Origin: Avimonoglobus sp965151315
Lineage (GTDB): Bacteria > Bacillota > Clostridia > UBA1381
Reading direction: 5' to 3'
Length of the DNA stretch: 59,611 bases
Assembly (NCBI GenBank): GCA_965151315.1
Contig: CBCTZG010000006.1
Span: 1-59,611, forward strand
Numbering within the stretch: position 1 is the stretch's first letter; every line of letters begins with the position of its first letter. The notes beneath the pieces are model-generated. The model saw only the letters and a program-made list of their open reading frames with translations, was not told where the DNA came from and did not search any database. Shown here piece after piece: positions 1-7,837 of the stretch. A program made the position numbers and the translations under genes.

Positions 1-1
1 C

Positions 2-169
2 TTCAAAAACGAGATCAAGACCCAGGCAGTCGCCTATTGCCTTGAGATGTTTACAGCCGGCGAGGCCGATAAGGATTCCATCAAGGATCAGCTGGCGGCA
101 GCCGGCGGCACCCTGACGATTGGCCTGCTGGCAACGATTTTGGCAGACCATCTGGTTATGGCCGACTAA
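2..169 (+). CDS. 3' end of an unrecognised protein (partial)
   Basis: The reading frame is open from the left edge and closes at TAA 167-169, giving the last 55 residues of a protein that starts outside the window. The tail is mildly hydrophobic and Ala/Leu rich and ends in LVMAD. A strong terminator follows directly, so this is the end of its transcription unit. I do not recognise the family, and the fragment is too short to assign a function. Confidence 0.6.
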   Translation, partial: FKNEIKTQAVAYCLEMFTAGEADKDSIKDQLAAAGGTLTIGLLATILADHLVMAD

Positions 170-181
170 AAATTTGCAGAA

Positions 182-212
182 AAAACAGGAAGTGAAAACT
201 TCCTGTTTTTTT
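182..212 (+). terminator. Rho-independent terminator
   Basis: The 12-bp stem AAAACAGGAAGT / ACTTCCTGTTTT has a 4-base loop and ends in a T run. It closes the partial gene at the left edge. Confidence 0.85.
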
Positions 213-216
213 GTAC

Positions 217-245
217 TTGCAATCCAGCGGAAGCTATAGTATAAT
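217..245 (+). promoter_or_regulatory. Sigma-A type promoter
   Basis: TTGCAA (217-222) and TATAAT (240-245) are separated by 17 bp. The promoter lies upstream of the gene at 278. Confidence 0.75.
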
Positions 246-277
246 AAAAGTACTCTCAGGAAAGGATACATATTGCT

Positions 278-937
278 ATGAAAAAACCATTAACGGCCGG
301 AAGGGTGATCAAGCGGATCGTGCTATCCTTGCTGGCTGTAATACTGATTGCGGCGGTTATTGTATTTTTATATATAAAATTCAAAGTTTTTCCGCAGATC
401 CAAAAATTTATGAATGACCCGGAAGTTATCTCCATGCTGGATGATTTGCAGCAGGAGGATATTGATTCCGTGCTGAACACCATTGACGGCGTGATTGACG
501 GAACTGAGCTGCCTGCTGGAGAAGACTCGTCAGCCAACAGCGGACAGGGAACAACAGATCCTGCGGCGGTTGGGAACAGTCCGGCCGGTGCGGAGAATAT
601 GCCCACAGAAGAGGAGATCGCCCAGGCAGTGATTATGCCCACGCCACCGCCGGAACTGAAAAAACCGACATCCACACAGGCTGCCCAGAAGGATTCCGGG
701 CAAACCGATGGAAATAAAACTAGTGATTTGGCTAAAGATATTCCGGCAGGGGATATGGCGGCGGCAACATCGCTGGCATCTAAGGTCGATCCGGGGTATA
801 TTCTGGGCTTGCTCAGCGGCGGGCTTACACCAGAGGAAAAGAAAGAACTGAAAGACTATCTGACCGGCCGGCTATCCGGCGCGGAGATCAGTAAGGGGAT
901 TGAGCTTTATAACAAGTATTCCTACTTGCTGCGGTAA
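278..937 (+). CDS. Membrane-anchored protein of unknown function
   Basis: This 219-residue protein starts at an ATG preceded by AGGAAAGG. Residues about 11-35 form one hydrophobic segment after a Lys/Arg-rich N-terminus (VIKRIVLSLLAVILIAAVIV), so it is either a single-pass anchor or an uncleaved signal. The middle (about residues 85-165) is a low-complexity Pro/Ala/Thr/Ser/Gly linker. The last ~55 residues are predicted helical (GGLTPEEKKELKDYLTGRL). The layout suggests a membrane anchor, a flexible extracytoplasmic spacer and a small helical domain. I do not recognise the family. It has its own promoter and is followed by the DUF1540 gene 56 bp downstream. Confidence 0.75.
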   Translation: MKKPLTAGRVIKRIVLSLLAVILIAAVIVFLYIKFKVFPQIQKFMNDPEVISMLDDLQQEDIDSVLNTIDGVIDGTELPAGEDSSANSGQGTTDPAAVGNSPAGAENMPTEEEIAQAVIMPTPPPELKKPTSTQAAQKDSGQTDGNKTSDLAKDIPAGDMAAATSLASKVDPGYILGLLSGGLTPEEKKELKDYLTGRLSGAEISKGIELYNKYSYLLR

Positions 938-993
938 ACCGATACATAAAATCCTTTGATCCGGACATAATAGGATTGAAGGAGGGATAAAAG

Positions 994-1161
994 ATGAATT
1001 GTAATAAGGCAAATGAATGCATTAAGTGTACGGTTCAACAATGTAAGTTCCATTGTAATGACAAAGACTACTGTTCTTTGGACTGCATTACAGTAGGGAC
1101 TCACGAGATGGATCCGACAAAAAAGACCTGCACAGACTGTAAGTCTTTTCAGATGGGTTAA
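994..1161 (+). CDS. DUF1540 cysteine-rich small protein
   Basis: This 55-residue protein starts at ATG 994 behind a strong AAGGAGGG site. It has nine cysteines, at residues 3, 9, 12, 17, 21, 27, 31, 46 and 49. The order CxxC-x4-C-x3-C ... C-x3-C ... CxxC and the ending CKSFQMG match the DUF1540 family of small, probably metal-binding proteins common in Clostridia. The cellular role is unknown for the family. The gene stands alone between a membrane protein and a terminator. Confidence 0.85.
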   Translation: MNCNKANECIKCTVQQCKFHCNDKDYCSLDCITVGTHEMDPTKKTCTDCKSFQMG

Positions 1162-1166
1162 TGAGA

Positions 1167-1200
1167 AAATAGCAGGAGACCCTGTCTTCTGCTATTTTTT
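1167..1200 (+). terminator. Rho-independent terminator
   Basis: The 14-bp stem AAATAGCAGGAGAC / GTCTTCTGCTATTT contains one G-U pair and has a 3-base loop followed by T's. It ends the DUF1540 unit. Confidence 0.88.
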
Positions 1201-1230
1201 ATTGAATCATCGAACCAATGGGAGAAAATC

Positions 1231-2181
1231 ATGGACAATCAGTTTCCATACTCGGATGACAATAAACGCTACCATACCTGGAATTACCATCTCCGGCACA
1301 AATTCGGCGGAAAGGTGTGCAAGATCCCGCTGAACGCCGGCTTTACTTGTCCGAACATTGACGGGACAAAAGGCCGCGGCGGCTGTATATATTGCTCTGC
1401 CGCAGGCAGCGGCGATTTCGCCGGAGACCCTGCCGAAAGCCTGGTCAGCCAGTTTGAGACAGTGCGGGAAACCATGGGAAAAAAATGGCCGAATGCCAGG
1501 TATATCCCCTATTTTCAGGCCCACACCAATACATATGCGCCCGCGGCGGTGCTGCGGGAAAAATTTGAACCGGTTTTGGCGCTGCCGGGCGTAGTAGGCT
1601 TGAGCGTGGCTACCCGGGCAGACGCCCTGGCGCCGGACGTGCTGGACTATTTGACGGAACTGAACCGCCGAACCTATTTAATTGTAGAGCTGGGGCTCCA
1701 ATCCATTTTTGATGTTACGGGAGAGCGGATCAACCGCTGTCATACCTATGAGGAGTTTTTGGTGGGCTACCAGCAGCTTACTGCCCTGAGGATCCCGGTC
1801 TGTGTGCATCTGATTGACGGACTGCCGGGAGAAACCCCGGAAATGATGATTGAAAGCGCACGGCAGGTCGGCCTGCTCCGGCCGCACTGCGTTAAGCTGC
1901 ATCTGCTCCACATCTTACGGGGGACAGCGATTGCCCGGCAATACCTGGCGGGGACGGCGCCGGTATTGGGCCTGGAGGAATATGTGGATATTATTATCCG
2001 GCAGCTGGAGGTGCTGCCGCCGGAAACGGTGATCCAGCGGCTTACCGGCGACGGCGCCCGGGACAGTCTGTTGGCGCCGCTGTGGAGCTTGAAAAAATTT
2101 GTAGTGCTGAACGAGATTGACAAGGAAATGGTGCGCAGGAACACATACCAGGGAAACAAATGTAATAAAATCACAATATAA
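1231..2181 (+). CDS. TIGR01212-family radical SAM protein (YtqA/YhcC-like)
   Basis: This 316-residue protein carries a radical-SAM cluster motif with unusual spacing, Cys40-x11-Cys52-x2-Cys55 (CPNID...GGCIYC), which is typical of the TIGR01212 family (Bacillus YtqA, E. coli YhcC). Other family blocks are KFGGKVCKIPLNAGFTC near the N-terminus and HLIDGLPGET around residue 193. The family binds a [4Fe-4S] cluster and S-adenosylmethionine. In B. subtilis, YtqA has been linked to wobble-uridine tRNA modification together with the methyltransferase YtqB; no ytqB neighbour is seen here, so I leave the substrate open. GGGAG precedes the ATG. Confidence 0.9.
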   Translation: MDNQFPYSDDNKRYHTWNYHLRHKFGGKVCKIPLNAGFTCPNIDGTKGRGGCIYCSAAGSGDFAGDPAESLVSQFETVRETMGKKWPNARYIPYFQAHTNTYAPAAVLREKFEPVLALPGVVGLSVATRADALAPDVLDYLTELNRRTYLIVELGLQSIFDVTGERINRCHTYEEFLVGYQQLTALRIPVCVHLIDGLPGETPEMMIESARQVGLLRPHCVKLHLLHILRGTAIARQYLAGTAPVLGLEEYVDIIIRQLEVLPPETVIQRLTGDGARDSLLAPLWSLKKFVVLNEIDKEMVRRNTYQGNKCNKITI

Positions 2182-2270
2182 CTTTAATTTGACATTCAGG
2201 ACGGTGTATGTTAGGCTTATTATGGGAGCGATTCAGCTGCCAGCTGGCGGCAAGAAAGGAATCAATTTCT

Positions 2271-3443
2271 ATGCAGAATCGAAAACAGGCGTTATTCAGC
2301 GTATGTTCCATTGGGCTAATCATCGTGTGCTTTGCGTCCAGCCTTTGGCTGGACAAGCAGGCGGAGCCTGCCGGCGGATTGCCGCAGGAACCGGTGCCGA
2401 CAGCGGAGGCGGTATATCAGGTGACCTTGGCGGCTGTGGGGGATAATCTGCTCCATATGCCCGTCGTCAATAGCTGCAAGCAGGAAAATGGCGGCTACGA
2501 TATGACACCCCTTTATGAAAACATTCGGCCCATACTGGATCAGACAGACATCACTGCCATTGGGCTGGAGACGGTTTTAGCCGGGGAGGAATTTGGCTAC
2601 TCGGGCTACCCGGCGTTTAACTCCCCCCAGGCTGCCGGCCAAGCTATGGCGGAAGCCGGGTTCGACCTGATTTTGATGGCTTCGAACCATGCCATGGACA
2701 TGGGCAAAAAAGGGCTTTTAAATACCTTGGATTTCTGGGGACAGTATCCGGGGGTCACCACAGCGGGCGCCCACGCGACCCCGGCAGATCAAGCGGCGAT
2801 CCGGGTGCTGGACAAAGGGATCCGGGTTGCGGCGCTGAACTATACCTATGGCCTGAACGGGATTGAGCTTACACCGGAACGGGCCCACCTGGTGGACCTG
2901 ACGGATCCGGAACGAATTCGGCGGGATGTGGAAGCGGCCCGGGCAGCGGCCGATTTTGTGGTGGTCTTTATACATTGGGGAAAGGAATATGTGCGGGAAA
3001 TCCAGCCGGACCAGCAAAAGCTGGCGCAGTATATGGCGGATTTAGGAGTAGATCTCATCATCGGGGCGCATCCCCATGTGCTGGGGCCGGCGGAATGGCT
3101 GACGGGGCTGACAGGGAACAAAACGCTGGTCTATTATTCTCTGGGCAACTACATTTCCAGCCAGCGCAAGGCCGACAACCTGCTGGGCGGTATGGCCCGG
3201 GTAACGGTTACGGGTGTGCGGGATCAATCCGGGAAAATGCGGACGGAGATCACGGAAGCCGCCCTGACCCCGCTGGTCACCTACTATGATAAAAATTTGA
3301 AAAATTTTACGGTCTATCCATTCAGAGATTATACGCCGGAAATTGCCGCGGGCCACGGCCTTTCCGGAATGACCCCCCAGGCGCTGCAGGCTGGTTTGGA
3401 CGAGCTGTATCCCGCGGGCTGTGGGGTATGGGTGGATTATTGA
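2271..3443 (+). CDS. CapA-family protein (metallophosphatase fold, poly-gamma-glutamate capsule type)
   Basis: I chose ATG 2271 (390 aa) because AAGAAAGGA lies 10 bp upstream and the protein then begins with a short basic stretch and a hydrophobic segment (residues about 8-25), which fits a membrane anchor or signal. The upstream in-frame ATG at 2208 lacks this. CapA/PGA_cap blocks are all visible: AAVGDNLLH near residue 55, SNHAMDMGKKGL, FIHWGKEY, GAHPHVLGPAEW and YYSLGNYISSQ. These residues form the metal-binding calcineurin-like site of the family. Capsule partners CapB and CapC are not nearby, so a poly-glutamate role is not implied. It likely acts outside the membrane on a cell-envelope substrate. 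Confidence 0.88.
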   Translation: MQNRKQALFSVCSIGLIIVCFASSLWLDKQAEPAGGLPQEPVPTAEAVYQVTLAAVGDNLLHMPVVNSCKQENGGYDMTPLYENIRPILDQTDITAIGLETVLAGEEFGYSGYPAFNSPQAAGQAMAEAGFDLILMASNHAMDMGKKGLLNTLDFWGQYPGVTTAGAHATPADQAAIRVLDKGIRVAALNYTYGLNGIELTPERAHLVDLTDPERIRRDVEAARAAADFVVVFIHWGKEYVREIQPDQQKLAQYMADLGVDLIIGAHPHVLGPAEWLTGLTGNKTLVYYSLGNYISSQRKADNLLGGMARVTVTGVRDQSGKMRTEITEAALTPLVTYYDKNLKNFTVYPFRDYTPEIAAGHGLSGMTPQALQAGLDELYPAGCGVWVDY

Positions 3444-3490
3444 TTTTGCACAAGGAAACGGGATTTTTTTGTGAAAATATAGCAAACTAC

Positions 3491-3519
3491 TTGACAAATT
3501 TTAGATTGGGTAGTATGAT
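3491..3519 (+). promoter_or_regulatory. Sigma-A promoter of the binding-protein gene
   Basis: TTGACA (3491-3496) and TATGAT (3514-3519) have a 17-bp spacer, 46 bp before the start codon of the substrate-binding lipoprotein. Confidence 0.85.
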
Positions 3520-3564
3520 TAGGAAGACTGAATGTTCAATTCAAATTAGATGGAGGTAAAATTT

Positions 3565-4710
3565 ATGAAAAAAGTAGTATCCACAGTGCTTGCGGCGGTA
3601 ATGGCGTCAGCCTGTCTGGCAGGCTGCGGCACAAACGGCCAGCAGGGCGGCCAGAGCAATAACGAAGCGGGCGGAAACACAGTCAAAATCGGCGGCATCG
3701 GCCCGTTGACCGGATCTGCGGCGTCCTACGGGATTTCCGTACAGAACGGCGGCCAGCTGGCGGTGGACGAGATCAACGCGGCCGGCGGGATCAATGGCAT
3801 GCAGATTGAATACATGTTTGAGGATGATGAAAACGATCCCCAGAAGGCAGTCAACGCTTACAACCGGCTGATGGACAACGGTATGCAGGTGCTGATGGGG
3901 ACGGTAACCAGCAACCCCTGTATTGCAGTAGCGGACGAGTCCGTGAACGATGGGATCCTGCAGGTATCGCCCAGCGGCTCCGCCCAGGACTGCACCAAGC
4001 ACCCCAACGGCTTCCGGATCTGCTTCACGGATCCCCAGCAGGGCGAGAAAATGGCCGAGTATATTAAGAATACAGACAACCTGTCCAAGATTGCTGTGAT
4101 TTTTGACTCCTCCGACTCCTACAGCACGGGAATCAAGGACGCATTCAAGGCCAAGTTTGAAGAGCTGGGCGGCACAGTTGTGGCGGAAGAAGCGTTTACC
4201 AGCGGCGACAAGGATTTCAAGGCCCAGCTGACAAAGATCAACAGCACAGACGCGGAGGCCCTGTTCCTGCCCTTCTACTATACCGAGGTGGCTTATGTGG
4301 CTGACCAGGCGAAGAACCTGGGCATGAACCTGCCCTATTATGGCTGCGACGGCTGGGACGGTGTGATCGATCAGCTGAACGGCGATACCAGCGCCATTGA
4401 AGGCGCCGTGTTCCTGACGCCCTTTATTGCTACTGCGGAAAAAGAGAACATCAAAAAATTCGTAGAGGCTTATGAAGCTAAGTTCAATGAAACGCCGGAC
4501 CAGTTTGCGGCGGACGCTTATGATGCCATCTATACGATTAAAGCGGCCATTGAAAAGGCCGGCGAGATGGACAATGATAAGATTATCGCGGCCATGACCC
4601 AGATCGAGGTAGACGGCGTGACCGGTACGATGACCTTTACAGCGGACGGCGAGCCGGACAAGATTGCCAACTACGCGATTATCCAAAACGGGGAATACAT
4701 TGTAAAATAA
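3565..4710 (+). CDS. ABC transporter substrate-binding lipoprotein, branched-chain amino acid (LivK) type
   Basis: This 381-residue protein starts at ATG 3565, set by GGAGGT nine bases upstream; an in-frame ATG at 3550 overlaps that site and is less likely. The N-terminus is a lipoprotein signal with lipobox LAGC, so Cys21 would be the lipid-modified residue. The mature protein has the type-I periplasmic-binding fold signature of the Leu/Ile/Val family: KIGGIGPLTGSAASYG, the GGINGMQIEYMFEDDENDP strand, VSPSGSAQDCT, and QFAADAYDAIYTIK near the end. It should capture small amides or amino acids at the membrane surface. No permease or ATPase genes (LivHMGF) lie beside it, and a terminator follows at once, so its transporter partner must be elsewhere. 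Confidence 0.9.
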   Translation: MKKVVSTVLAAVMASACLAGCGTNGQQGGQSNNEAGGNTVKIGGIGPLTGSAASYGISVQNGGQLAVDEINAAGGINGMQIEYMFEDDENDPQKAVNAYNRLMDNGMQVLMGTVTSNPCIAVADESVNDGILQVSPSGSAQDCTKHPNGFRICFTDPQQGEKMAEYIKNTDNLSKIAVIFDSSDSYSTGIKDAFKAKFEELGGTVVAEEAFTSGDKDFKAQLTKINSTDAEALFLPFYYTEVAYVADQAKNLGMNLPYYGCDGWDGVIDQLNGDTSAIEGAVFLTPFIATAEKENIKKFVEAYEAKFNETPDQFAADAYDAIYTIKAAIEKAGEMDNDKIIAAMTQIEVDGVTGTMTFTADGEPDKIANYAIIQNGEYIVK

Positions 4711-4721
4711 TTCTGGGACCA

Positions 4722-4749
4722 GGGGACGGCGCGGCCGTTCCCTTTTGTT
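4722..4749 (+). terminator. Rho-independent terminator
   Basis: GGGGACGGC / GCCGTTCCC with a GCG loop is followed by TTTTGTTTT. It ends the binding-protein gene as a single-gene unit. Confidence 0.85.
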
Positions 4750-4969
4750 TTGGCAGTTTGCATAAACCGAAGCTTCCATGTTTTGGGAAATGTAAATATT
4801 TCACAAAAAATTGGGTTTTTTGGGAGAAAAATAAAGCCGGGGAATCCAGTTGCTGCCTGTTTTTCCGGGTTTTTGGGAGCCGGGGTGGACAGGGGTTGTG
4901 AAAGTTGCATAAAAATTAAATTTTGCTTCTGTAATTGTAACAAAATTTACGGAAATTTGTGAAATGGGA

Positions 4970-4998
4970 TTGAAATCTTCGGGTAAAAACGCTATAAT
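4970..4998 (+). promoter_or_regulatory. Sigma-A promoter with a ~290-nt leader
   Basis: TTGAAA (4970-4975) and TATAAT (4993-4998) are 17 bp apart. The first credible start codon is ATG 5294, so the transcript has an unusually long 5' leader. The 4750-4969 stretch before it shows no gene I can support. Confidence 0.75.
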
Positions 4999-5160
4999 AA
5001 GGGTAGGATGTGTGGCATAGGATAAAAAGGGTTGTGGGTTTTACTTCTACATAATAATTTTTATCTGTTTATGCGGGCGGGCGTTGTGGTGACGGCCGTG
5101 CAAGCCGTTGTGGTGACGGATGCGTTTTGTGTGGGATATGTATGGCGAAAAAGAAAATGT

Positions 5161-5264
5161 GCTTATTGCGTAGAGTACATAAGCAAACGGGCTTTGGCAC
5201 GAGGCCCGGCAGGCTTCCGCAGAGCGTTTGGCGGAGCCTGAGGCGGCGGATGATCTTCCGCCGC
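5161..5264 (+). promoter_or_regulatory. Structured 5' leader: four tandem hairpins
   Basis: Four stem-loops follow each other with almost no spacing. A is GCTTAT/ATAAGC (5161-5184); B is CGGGC/GCCCG (5188-5208); C is CAGGCT-t-CCGC/GCGG-AGCCTG (5210-5240); D is GCGGCGGA/TCCGCCGC (5243-5264). The ribosome binding site AAAGGAG sits 13 bases after D. Upstream, a 13-base sequence GTTGTGGTGACGG is repeated at 5083 and 5107. I could not match this to a riboswitch class I know. No T run follows, so control of translation or mRNA stability is more likely than termination. Confidence 0.5.
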
Positions 5265-5293
5265 AATCTAAGTTTAGAAAGGAGACCCCCGGA

Positions 5294-5920
5294 ATGAGAA
5301 AAGCGTTGAGAAAAATTGCGCTGGGATGTGCTGCGGCAATGTCTTTGTCGGCTGTCCTGTCCGCCTCTGCTTTTGCGGCAGACCTGGTAAAAGATACGGA
5401 TTTTACGGTTGATTCTGCGGCAGGTACCGTTTCTGTTACAGAGTCTTTCGCGTCCGACAAGGATGCCGGCCAATACACAGTGCTGATTTATAAAAATGGC
5501 GAAGGCGTGGACGATACGAATCTGCAGGCTGAGCAGATTTTATATATCAACCAGGACGCTCTGGAAGCGATCGCCAATGGTGAAAACACCGGTACGTTCC
5601 AGAACATGGGCCTGAAGACCATGGACGACGGCGAGTACACCATTAAGATCGGCGGAGACGCACTGGAAGAAATCTTCGTTGGGACATTTACCGTTGGTGG
5701 TGGCGGTACGACAATCATGATTGGTGATCCAACAGGAAATAAAATAATCAATGGTGAAGATGCCATTGCAATTTTGAAGCATGCAGCAGAAATTGAAACG
5801 CTTGAAGGTGATGCTTTCACAGCGGCAGACGTAATAAAGAATAACATAGTAAACGGTGAAGATGCTATAGCTGTTTTGAAGCATGCAGCGGAAATTGAAT
5901 TTATTGTACAGCCGCAATAG
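5294..5920 (+). CDS. Secreted protein with C-terminal dockerin-like repeat pair
   Basis: ATG 5294 follows AAAGGAG and opens a Sec signal peptide ending near ASAFA-A (residues about 1-30); the 208-residue protein is therefore exported. Residues about 30-140 form an unrecognised beta-rich domain. The last ~65 residues hold two repeats 34 residues apart, each built as a short loop, then NGEDAIA and a helix ILKHAAEI or VLKHAAEI. This is the dockerin type I plan (calcium loop plus helix, twice), but acidic loop positions are largely replaced by Asn/Lys. The two repeats are nearly identical in DNA (about 5753-5796 and 5855-5898), so the duplication looks recent. It is the first gene of a three-gene operon with the cohesin-like gene 33 bp downstream. 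Confidence 0.75.
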   Translation: MRKALRKIALGCAAAMSLSAVLSASAFAADLVKDTDFTVDSAAGTVSVTESFASDKDAGQYTVLIYKNGEGVDDTNLQAEQILYINQDALEAIANGENTGTFQNMGLKTMDDGEYTIKIGGDALEEIFVGTFTVGGGGTTIMIGDPTGNKIINGEDAIAILKHAAEIETLEGDAFTAADVIKNNIVNGEDAIAVLKHAAEIEFIVQPQ

Positions 5921-5953
5921 TATATTGTAAATAATGAAAGGAGAGTTAAGGTA

Positions 5954-7447
5954 ATGAAGAAATTGATTTCATTTATTTCTGCAATTGCTATGGTTTGTAC
6001 AATGAGTACGGCCTTTGCAGAAATAAAGCCGTCGGCTCCTGCACTGGAATTAAAATTAGTTGACGTACCAGAAACGCTGGAGATTGGATCTACATTTAAA
6101 CTACAGTTACATTGTACAGGAGTTGATGAATTATCTAACGAAGTTTTTGGCATCACTAATATAGATGCTAAAGTACAAGTACCTGAGTATGGAACTACTA
6201 TTAAAACAATTACACCAAAACAATACAAAGATATTTTAAATAAGGGTGCAACAACAGCAGTTACTACAGATGGAAAATTGACTTATTCAATTGCAGTTAC
6301 TCCTGCATATAATCTTGCGGTGTATGAAATTCCTAATAATATAGTTTGGGAAGCCACCATTACTTTGAATGCTGTTCCAACAAAAGATTTAACGTTTGAA
6401 TTTGGCGGACAGGAAGCTATAATGTTTGCTGAATTTGACTTTGATAGTGGTTCGTTGCTTAATGAATTAAAATATAACAATTTTGATTCCGACGCAACAG
6501 GGGCATTAAAAGTTACTCCTGTAACGCTCAAAGTTGGAACATCTGAACCTGTAGTTACCAAGATTACTGTTACTGGTGCGGATACTGTCAATGAAGGCGA
6601 AAAGGCTGCTTACACAGCAACTGTATACGACGAGAAAGATCAGGCGATGGCAGAAGAAAAAGTTACTTGGTCTGTTGACAATACGACAGCGGCAAGTATC
6701 AATGCTGAAACCGGTGAACTGACTGCAAATGCTGTTGAAAGTGACACAACTGTTAAGGTTATCGCAACTTCTGTAACCAATGGTGAAGTAAAGGGAGAAA
6801 AGACAGTTACCATTAAGGATGTTCCGGTAGTTGTTGAGCCTGAAGTTACCAGCATCGAGATCACTGGCGCGGCTGAGGTAAATGAAGGCGCTGAGTCTAC
6901 TTATACCGCAGTTGTAAAGGATCAGAACGGCGAGGAAATGGCTGGCGAAACTGTTACCTGGTCTGTTGACAATAATGAGGCTGCTGCTATTGATGCATCT
7001 GGTAAGCTGACTGCGAAAGATGTAGCAGAAGATACAGTTGTTACAATTACTGCAACCTCTGCTTCTAAGACGGAAGTTACCGCGACTAAGCAGGTTACAA
7101 TCAAGAACGCTGCACCGGTTGTAACCGATCCGGAGATGGAACTGACCGTTGCAGATGGTAAGGATTCCAAGGCTGGTGCGTACACATTCTTCTATAAGGC
7201 TGTTATTACACCGGGTACAGAAGATGTAACTGCTGCTGACGTTACAATCACCAGCGGCAAGAACAGCAGAAGAGCCTATGTATCTGCAGACTGGCTTGCA
7301 AATATGGAAGGCGCTGGCTTCACATTCTATGTCGGCAACAAGACTGCGGACGCGAGCCGTGAATTTAGCGCGGTTGGTACCGTAACAGCTGGTGAAACTA
7401 CTGTTACAACAGATGCTGTAACATACACAACTCCGGCTGCAGAGTAA
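5954..7447 (+). CDS. Secreted surface protein: cohesin-like domain plus two BIG2-type Ig repeats
   Basis: This 497-residue protein starts at ATG 5954 behind GAAAGGAGAG and has a signal peptide cleaved near STAFA-E. Residues about 28-200 form an all-beta domain whose layout (LVDVPETLEIGSTFKLQLHC at the start, VWEATITLNAV late, LKVTPVTLKVG at the end) resembles cohesin modules; this is a weak fold-level call. Residues about 203-290 and 296-385 are two BIG2-like Ig repeats that share T-W-S-V-D-N and KVTI/QVTIK endings. A further beta domain (residues 395-497) completes the protein. No SLH, LPXTG or membrane anchor is visible. It is AT-richer than flanking genes. Lying next to a dockerin-like protein, it could be a binding partner; that is inference. 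Confidence 0.7.
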   Translation: MKKLISFISAIAMVCTMSTAFAEIKPSAPALELKLVDVPETLEIGSTFKLQLHCTGVDELSNEVFGITNIDAKVQVPEYGTTIKTITPKQYKDILNKGATTAVTTDGKLTYSIAVTPAYNLAVYEIPNNIVWEATITLNAVPTKDLTFEFGGQEAIMFAEFDFDSGSLLNELKYNNFDSDATGALKVTPVTLKVGTSEPVVTKITVTGADTVNEGEKAAYTATVYDEKDQAMAEEKVTWSVDNTTAASINAETGELTANAVESDTTVKVIATSVTNGEVKGEKTVTIKDVPVVVEPEVTSIEITGAAEVNEGAESTYTAVVKDQNGEEMAGETVTWSVDNNEAAAIDASGKLTAKDVAEDTVVTITATSASKTEVTATKQVTIKNAAPVVTDPEMELTVADGKDSKAGAYTFFYKAVITPGTEDVTAADVTITSGKNSRRAYVSADWLANMEGAGFTFYVGNKTADASREFSAVGTVTAGETTVTTDAVTYTTPAAE

Positions 7448-7465
7448 GAAAGGTGGTAGACAGAT

Positions 7466-7627
7466 ATGAAAATATATGAGAAGCCATCCGTGGAAATCAA
7501 GAAGTTTGATGTTGAAGATATCATTACCGCAAGCGTAGAAATGGAAATCGGTACAGGCACAGACAATAGTGATTTGAAGTCCATTACCGGTGAGACAGCT
7601 CCGACTGGCGTTGTATTTGAGTGGTAA
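7466..7627 (+). CDS. 53-residue peptide with conserved-looking KPxxEIxxFDxEDIITAS leader
   Basis: ATG 7466 follows AGGTGGT and the frame closes at TAA 7625-7627. The peptide begins MKIYEKPSVEIKKFDVEDII, then TASVEME, and ends in a Gly/Thr/Ser-rich tail finishing VVFEW. Many gut anaerobes have small ORFs with this kind of KPxxExxxFDxEDII start; to my knowledge their function is not settled. The acidic leader followed by a small-residue tail resembles a ribosomally made peptide precursor, but no modification enzyme is adjacent. It is the last gene of the dockerin/cohesin-like operon (18 bp after the previous stop) and is closed by a terminator. Confidence 0.7.
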   Translation: MKIYEKPSVEIKKFDVEDIITASVEMEIGTGTDNSDLKSITGETAPTGVVFEW

Positions 7628-7677
7628 TGCGCGGCATTGTGAAAAATTGATTTGAACACTGGTTTTAATCAAAAAAA

Positions 7678-7703
7678 GGGAGGCCTTTGGCCTCTCTTTT
7701 TTT
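7678..7703 (+). terminator. Rho-independent terminator of the secreted-protein operon
   Basis: GGGAGGCC / GGCCTCTC with a TTT loop is followed by eight T's. The region 7704-7837 after it shows no gene. Confidence 0.88.
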
Positions 7704-7837
7704 GTGCGGGGCGGGCACGCCCTTCAGCCAGCCGCCGGGCCGGCAAAAAAATAAAACCCGCGTAACGCAGGTTTTCCAAGCGCATTTCCGCCGGGCCGGG
7801 CAGACGGCAGAATCACACTGCCTGTCAATTTTGGCCC

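Noticed and set aside
3607..4779. A 390-residue minus-strand open frame across the binding-protein gene
   Set aside because: It lies antisense to a gene with clear family motifs, promoter and ribosome site, and its own translation has no recognisable domain or ribosome site.
4750..4962. A 70-residue plus-strand frame between binding protein and leader promoter
   Set aside because: No ribosome site, begins just past the terminator, and the composition is not protein-like.
5083..5119. GTTGTGGTGACGG repeated at 5083 and 5107 as a possible CRISPR-like or regulator repeat
   Set aside because: Only two copies 24 bp apart with no further units; retained only as part of the leader description.
5000..5270. 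Cyclic-di-GMP or cyclic-di-AMP riboswitch in the leader
   Set aside because: The diagnostic conserved strings of those classes are absent; only generic stem-loops are present.
6506..7672. A 388-residue minus-strand open frame over the cohesin-like gene
   Set aside because: The translation is Cys/Asn/Ser-rich noise caused by the repetitive Ig-coding strand; the plus strand has the signal peptide and operon structure.
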